The notes beneath the pieces were generated by a model. That model worked only from the letters and a program-made list of their open reading frames with translations, was not told the origin of the DNA and did no database searches. From positions 1 to 23,154 of the forward strand of contig CAZKOT010000018.1 in NCBI GenBank assembly GCA_964554475.1: a stretch of DNA of 23,154 nucleotides. Direction: 5' to 3'. Position 1 is the stretch's first letter. Each line of letters starts with the position of its first letter. The DNA comes from CAJKWP01 sp964554475. Lineage in GTDB: Bacteria; Bacillota; Clostridia; Christensenellales; UBA1242. Positions 21,826-23,154 of the stretch are shown piece by piece. Made by a program: the position numbers and the translations under genes.

Positions 21826-22887
21826 TTACATTAAAAAAGATTGTAAAACCCAAAGCACACAGCCAATTGCAACACCAATCCAAAGTGTTGTGTTAGGACG
21901 AGTGTGAAAAGTGGAAAATTGAGGATTGTTGGATTGTTCTGAATTTTGATTTGTTTCAATTTTAACAGCTTCAATTTCATTTTGGTTATTTGTATTTTCA
22001 GTTTTTTGATTGTTAGTTGAATGAGTTTGTAATTCGCTTTTATTTTTTAAAGTTTTTGAAAGAAAATAAACAGCACATCCTGCTATAAAAGCATAAACAA
22101 TAGATGTGATGACCTCTTGAACGGTTAAAACATATGGTTCGCTTTCTGTTACAATGTTCGAAACATTTACAATATAGTTTATTATAATTACGAAAGAATT
22201 ATTAAAAAAATGCATTGCAATTGCAGGAATGATGCTGTTAGTTTTTAAAACAACAAGTGCCATTGATAGGCCAAAAATAAAAGGATAAAGTGCTTGATCA
22301 ACGCTACCATGCATTAAGGCAAACAAGAGAGCAGAGCCAAAAATTGCCCAAACTTTTCCATAATGTTTTAAACCATGAAAAATTATTCCTCTAAAGACTA
22401 ATTCTTCAAAAATAGCAGGCAATACTGCTAAACAAAAGAGATTTAAAAAAAGCCATCCAATATTGTCAAGCGGAAGAGGAAGTTCAGCCGCATTATGACC
22501 GGTTAATGAGATTAAATAATCAAAAATGTTTATTAAAGGTGCAAAACCAAAAAGCACAATGATGCCCATAAGAATTGGAATTAATATTGCTGGTAATCCA
22601 ATTTTAAAATTAATTTCAGATGCTTTTTTATAATTTGTTTTTGTGACTTTATTATATATAAAAAAAGTTAGAAAAAAAATAAGCGGACCGATAAGAATTC
22701 CTAAAAAAGAAATTATCATACTAGATTCTATTAGTTCTTCATAATTTAAATTAAAAATAGAAGATATAACATTGATTACTAGCATTAGAAAAAAGCCCAC
22801 TATTTGAGGTGCTAAAATTGCAATTAAAAAAGTGTTTCCAGCATCATGTTTTGTGTAAATAGTTTTTTGTAATTTCAAGTCTTGCAT
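21826..22887 (-). CDS. CPBP (CAAX-like) intramembrane metalloprotease, upstream copy
   Basis: The 353-aa polytopic protein is the promoter-proximal member of the protease pair. The CPBP motifs are complete: FEELVFRG (Glu161, Glu162, Arg166), FALMHGS (His193) and MHFFNNS (His226, Asn230). After the catalytic core and another helix there is an Asn/Gln/Thr/Glu-rich disordered segment of about 60 residues and a final C-terminal helix (GVAIGCVLWVLQSFLM). The core-linker-helix plan is shared with the downstream copy, although the linkers are unrelated. AGGAAAG lies five bases before the ATG, behind the promoter at 22906-22934. No bacteriocin or peptide gene is visible next to the pair, so a specific immunity role is not supported. 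Confidence 0.88.
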   Translation of the reverse strand: MQDLKLQKTIYTKHDAGNTFLIAILAPQIVGFFLMLVINVISSIFNLNYEELIESSMIISFLGILIGPLIFFLTFFIYNKVTKTNYKKASEINFKIGLPAILIPILMGIIVLFGFAPLINIFDYLISLTGHNAAELPLPLDNIGWLFLNLFCLAVLPAIFEELVFRGIIFHGLKHYGKVWAIFGSALLFALMHGSVDQALYPFIFGLSMALVVLKTNSIIPAIAMHFFNNSFVIIINYIVNVSNIVTESEPYVLTVQEVITSIVYAFIAGCAVYFLSKTLKNKSELQTHSTNNQKTENTNNQNEIEAVKIETNQNSEQSNNPQFSTFHTRPNTTLWIGVAIGCVLWVLQSFLM

Positions 22888-22905
22888 TTATTCTTTCCTG
22901 CAAAG

Positions 22906-22934
22906 AGTATAACATGATAAATAACAAAATACAA
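22906..22934 (-). promoter_or_regulatory. Promoter of the CPBP protease pair
   Basis: On the minus strand TTGTAT (22929-22934) and TATACT (22906-22911) are separated by 17 bases, giving a leader of roughly 10-15 bases with AGGAAAG. The -35 lies inside the 14-base direct repeat at 22919-22958. Confidence 0.6.
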
Positions 22935-22958
22935 ATAACAAAATACAAAATAGCAAAT
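22919..22958 (+). repeat. 14-base direct repeat, about 2.8 copies
   Basis: AAATAACAAAATAC occurs at 22919-22932 and again at 22933-22946, followed by a degenerate third copy to about 22958. It overlaps the -35 region of the protease promoter, so copy number could affect spacing or strength. Confidence 0.7.
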
Positions 22959-23030
22959 AAATATTAAGTTTATGCATTGCTTTTATAATTTGCTTTTCTT
23001 CATTCAATTTTTCTTATATCATAAATTTTC

Positions 23031-23059
23031 TTGCAAATGTTAATTACATTTGTTATACT
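23031..23059 (+). promoter_or_regulatory. Rightward promoter leading out of the window
   Basis: TTGCAA (23031-23036) and TATACT (23054-23059) are 17 bases apart on the plus strand. No ORF follows within the remaining 95 bases, so the gene it serves would start beyond the window. Confidence 0.45.
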
Positions 23060-23154
23060 TTTAACAAAATTATAGAAGTGGTTGACAGTTTAGTTTGATT
23101 TAAAAAATTGACTAACAAATTTGAATTGTAATAATTTGATTTCTAATCACTCAC

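Overview
The window is an A+T-rich (roughly 70-75% by eye) draft-genome fragment with three 100-N scaffold gaps (9011-9110, 16086-16185, 17825-17924). The standard genetic code fits, because holA ends in TGA and no gene needs TGA as a sense codon. A full-length spoIIE, strong AGGAGG-type ribosome binding sites, comEC-holA and pyrG point to a low-GC member of the Bacillota, most likely an uncultured, spore-forming, Clostridia-like bacterium. No rRNA, tRNA, CRISPR array, IS element or prophage is visible.

Layout. 1-670 (-): start of a single-pass membrane protein that runs off the left edge. 834-5477 (-): an envelope glycan/glycolipid block made of three tandem MGDG-synthase/UgtP-like glycosyltransferases, followed by a sugar-phosphate nucleotidyltransferase with its own strong promoter. 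5478-5805: a divergent promoter region. The leftward transcript carries an orphan Shine-Dalgarno at its 5' end, reminiscent of the mRNA-stabilising Stab-SD of cry3A. 5806-8957 (+): comEC, a possible 45-aa ORF, and holA. 9185-10858 (+): pyrG, ending tail-to-tail on an unrecognised 363-aa gene (-). 12102-12989 (-): a lipoprotein-like gene.

13138-16701 (+) is the most unusual part. A membrane protein with a three-TM, ExbB/MotA/ZorA-like layout and a long coiled-coil tail ends in an aromatic Y/G repeat. Its stop codon lies directly behind an A_AAA_AAA heptamer. The -1 frame is open at once and encodes a second aromatic repeat, two AT-hook DNA-binding motifs joined by HMG-like VDPNAP linkers, and another helix before a gap. 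The sequence suggests one split or frameshifted gene whose long product could link the membrane to AT-rich DNA. A small unrecognised helical protein follows.

16702-17052 holds an intergenic repeat region. 17053-17778 (+) is a signal-peptide/SH3-like/TM protein whose consensus promoter would place transcription start on its ATG. A strong terminator at 17981-18021 isolates spoIIE (18216-20516, +). The right end holds two leftward CPBP (CAAX-like) membrane proteases (20627-22887, -) and a rightward promoter leading out of the window.

All functional calls come from reading motifs and topology. No database search was run.
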